64,000 bases of DNA from positions 28,200,353-28,264,352 of the forward strand of contig JADWOT020000001.1 in assembly GCA_036345935.2 (NCBI GenBank), given 5' to 3'. Shown piece after piece: positions 61,794-64,000 of the stretch (within the stretch, counting starts at the first letter, position 1; every line of letters starts with the position of its first letter). The notes beneath the pieces were generated by a model. It saw only the letters and a list, made by a program, of their open reading frames with translations, had not been told where the DNA came from and made no database searches. Source of the DNA: Taenia hydatigena (Eukaryota > Platyhelminthes > Cestoda > Cyclophyllidea > Taeniidae). Position numbers and translations under genes: made by a program.

Positions 61794-63299
61794 CCGTCCC
61801 CATTAGTGAATGATGGAATAGTTGACCCTTACCACCATGTTCCTTTTACTGGGTCGACAACGGAGGAGATGGACACCGACCTGCATTTGGTCGACTCATT
61901 CCTAGGAAATGATGGTCAAGTGGGAAAGATGAACGCAAAACCTGCCACACACCACAACAGATATGTTGGTACACTGCCGCTGACTTTGCAGCTAGAAAGT
62001 GCGCAGGAAGGAGTAGCCTCACTCTATCGTTCACACTTGGCCCAGTCACTAAACAGGCCATGGCTGCACAACTAATCTATTTAAGCAGACAAGTGTGCAG
62101 TGCCTGTCTAAAGTGTGTAGTAGACTTACATTCATCTATTCCTTCTCGACTTCACTTCCAGCGTTTGCTGTTTCTCTCCTGACCATAAATTCTTTGGTGG
62201 TTCCTTTTATCATTGGTGACGAAGTTGAGCGTACTGGCTAAGGTGTGAAGGCCCAGTAAACTGGGTCTGCTAGAATGACAGAGCCACTGCACGAGTAGGT
62301 AGCCTTTCGGAGGTGTTTGGATCCTTCTTCCAAATGCAGCTAACACGGAATGCCTTTTAGAAAGAGGTCGGTTGGATTGTCATTATAACTCTCCACTCCT
62401 CCTTCCCAATTTAATGATAATTTCATCTCAGCACGGAGAAGAAAATCAGTTCTGTTCTGCCTATTGCACAAATTATCATACAAAACGTCAAATAAATACC
62501 ATTAAGGCCTTGACTTATTCCTGATGGGTTATGACCTACTCCGGGTACTTACCAACAATAGGTATGTACCGACGAATTCTCTCAACACCATTGTATAGAC
62601 GAGAAGGTAGCAAAGTGAGCGAATAAGGAGTCGAAGGAGATGGAGAAGGTGAATGATGTAAAGATATTGGCATGTGATACTTAATTCGAGGAGCCTTAAT
62701 GGTTCTACAGGGCGTCAGTCTTGTTGATACTTTGGCATTGGGCAAGGAACTTTATTACTGCTAAGCTCTTGGGTCGGATGGAAGAAATGGGAAACGTGCC
62801 TACCGTAGTTAGCCAGCTTACACCGAAAAGCTTTATCATCCCAAATGGAAATGGGATAATAATCGCCTTCAAATTGTTTGATGCATTGTCCCATGGAAGA
62901 GTACTTGCCGAGTTACCAGTTCCTCGTCCCTTTGCCCTCGCATGGTACCCACGCACCGCACCCAGTCTTCCATGTATGTCCTCCAGGTATAAAACCACAC
63001 TGCCTGCTTGCATCCTGGGTAAATGCATAGTCTACATTTAAGAGCAGTTTTGTAATGCACCTCTTCTCCTCACTTCAAGCCCTTCAGCCCTGGCGCAATC
63101 ATCGCCGCAAATCACCACCCTTTCTCGAAAGTCCAATAAGTGGCAGAAGGAAAGAATAGAATAAGCGTGTTCCTAACTGGTGTCTCAGAGAGAAGTGTTA
63201 AGATGCGTATGTTTGCTCATTTATGCCACACTGCTCGATGACAAGCTGACTAGCAGTTTGATTAGTTAATCATGGGAGATCGTCTAAATTAATCCCTCT
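61794..63299. other. Stretch without recognised gene
   Basis: Overlapping frames of 106-107 codons lie on opposite strands at 62705-63041. Neither resembles a known protein, and at most one can be real. No repeat partner in the window was found. Confidence 0.35.
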
Positions 63300-63645
63300 T
63301 TTAGAGATGATAGTCGCATGACCAAGGTGAGCTGTCTGGAACTTTCACCCACCATCGCCATGGTTGTCGGTAATGGTTGGGCTTAACTCTACCAAGTTCT
63401 CGAATAATATCTTCGAAGCAACCAAAGTGGGTCGCCGGTGTAAATGCCTCCACGCGCATTAGTTGAGACACATTCAAACTACGATTGACGGAACCGTTTC
63501 TGGTGTTGATCTGAGTAGGATGCTTCGCGTTGAATATGACACGGATAATGAGTCACAATCACGCGATCTTCTTCCTCCTTCAACCCTTTAGACCTGCAAT
63601 CTTCTCCTCTTTACGGCATGCACATGCTTAAACAAAACGTATACG
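63300..63645. repeat. Block D piece, distant third copy
   Basis: It follows 27768-28085 and 34080-34395 (shared words gatagtcgcatga, gagctgtc, cccaccatcg, cacattcaaact, gaaccgttt, gagtaggatgc, ctctttacgg). It is more diverged than the other two copies. No frame is kept through all three copies. Confidence 0.6.
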
Positions 63646-64000
63646 TAGCAAGTGTGCCAGGAGGTAAGCGACGACATTGGTTGGTTGGATGTTTGCTACT
63701 AGTTATTTCATGGGACTACAAGTGATAGAGCTCTATGAAGACTTTGAATTGTAAAGTTAGAGTGTCCCTCTTTTCGGTACTTCTCGCTTATTGACGCCTA
63801 TGTGGCTAAATTCACATTCAGGCTTCTGGATTGGAGGACCAATGAGATCTGTGAGGCGTGATAAGCTTTACAGCCAATTAAACTTGAGTCTACCTGACCA
63901 ATAGAGACTCTGTTTTCTGCCTTGTCCTTGTTCTGATTAGTCATTGCATTGCAGCTCCTGCTTCAGCTCATGCTGCAGTTGATCAAGAATTCCTTGCCTG
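63646..64000. other. Window end; nothing recognised
   Basis: No gene, repeat partner or RNA gene was recognised. Confidence 0.4.

Overview
The window looks like repeat-rich intergenic DNA from an invertebrate nuclear genome. No bacterial-style gene packing is visible: the longest open frame is 174 codons, spliceosomal GT..AG introns can be recognised, and the only confidently named protein is a eukaryotic cytosolic-type HSP70 fragment. Introns as short as 41-45 nt and HSP70 pseudogenes would fit a flatworm, possibly a tapeworm. That is inference; nothing here fixes the taxon. I found no rRNA, tRNA, CRISPR array, or reverse transcriptase or transposase motif.

Most of the window is a mosaic of degenerate blocks occurring two or more times in direct and inverted orientation. 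The main correspondences, found by eye, are: 1-435 plus 2525-2668 with 19504-20073; 5238-5555 with 9484-9735; 6436-8440 with 47541-49205; 12425-13515 with 18163-19350; 14475-15890 with 58970-60400; 16020-17600 with 51045-52300; 20083-20420 with 56268-56580; 20985-25200 with 29721-33012 and, inverted, 34690-37640; 26661-28413 with 33015-34688; 26520-29720 inverted at 49141-51043. Many junctions are sharp and several copies differ by clean deletions. Stretches 2669-5237, 9740-12424, 40030-46600, 52701-56100 and 57310-58960 look largely single-copy and hold no gene I can identify.

Two protein-coding histories stand out. (1) HSP70: 46697-47388 encodes the first ~231 residues of the ATPase domain behind a plausible TATA box, with a one-base deletion near 47109. 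It stops at the GGE motif, where a 98-bp arm is mirrored by a second, inverted HSP70 piece (47443-47540). The arms differ at five positions, four of them synonymous. (2) A multi-copy gene family ('family M' here) with hydrophobic, membrane-like N-terminal segments and a basic, cysteine-ended tail. Two copies (6238-7214 and 47541-48329) support the same four-exon model with identical internal exon lengths (198 and 39 nt), an invariant 41-nt first intron, consistent phases and the same stop. Further partial copies lie near 9.0, 22.4, 24.0, 29.1, 30.8, 32.2, 36.1 and 49.7 kb, several arranged head to head inside palindromic blocks.

A recurring architecture is inverted (head-to-head) duplication: the arms of block A, block B against C, the HSP70 hairpin, and the inverted arms inside the 14.5 and 59 kb elements. 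The second family M copy abuts the inverted HSP70 arm directly, so one rearrangement may have joined them.
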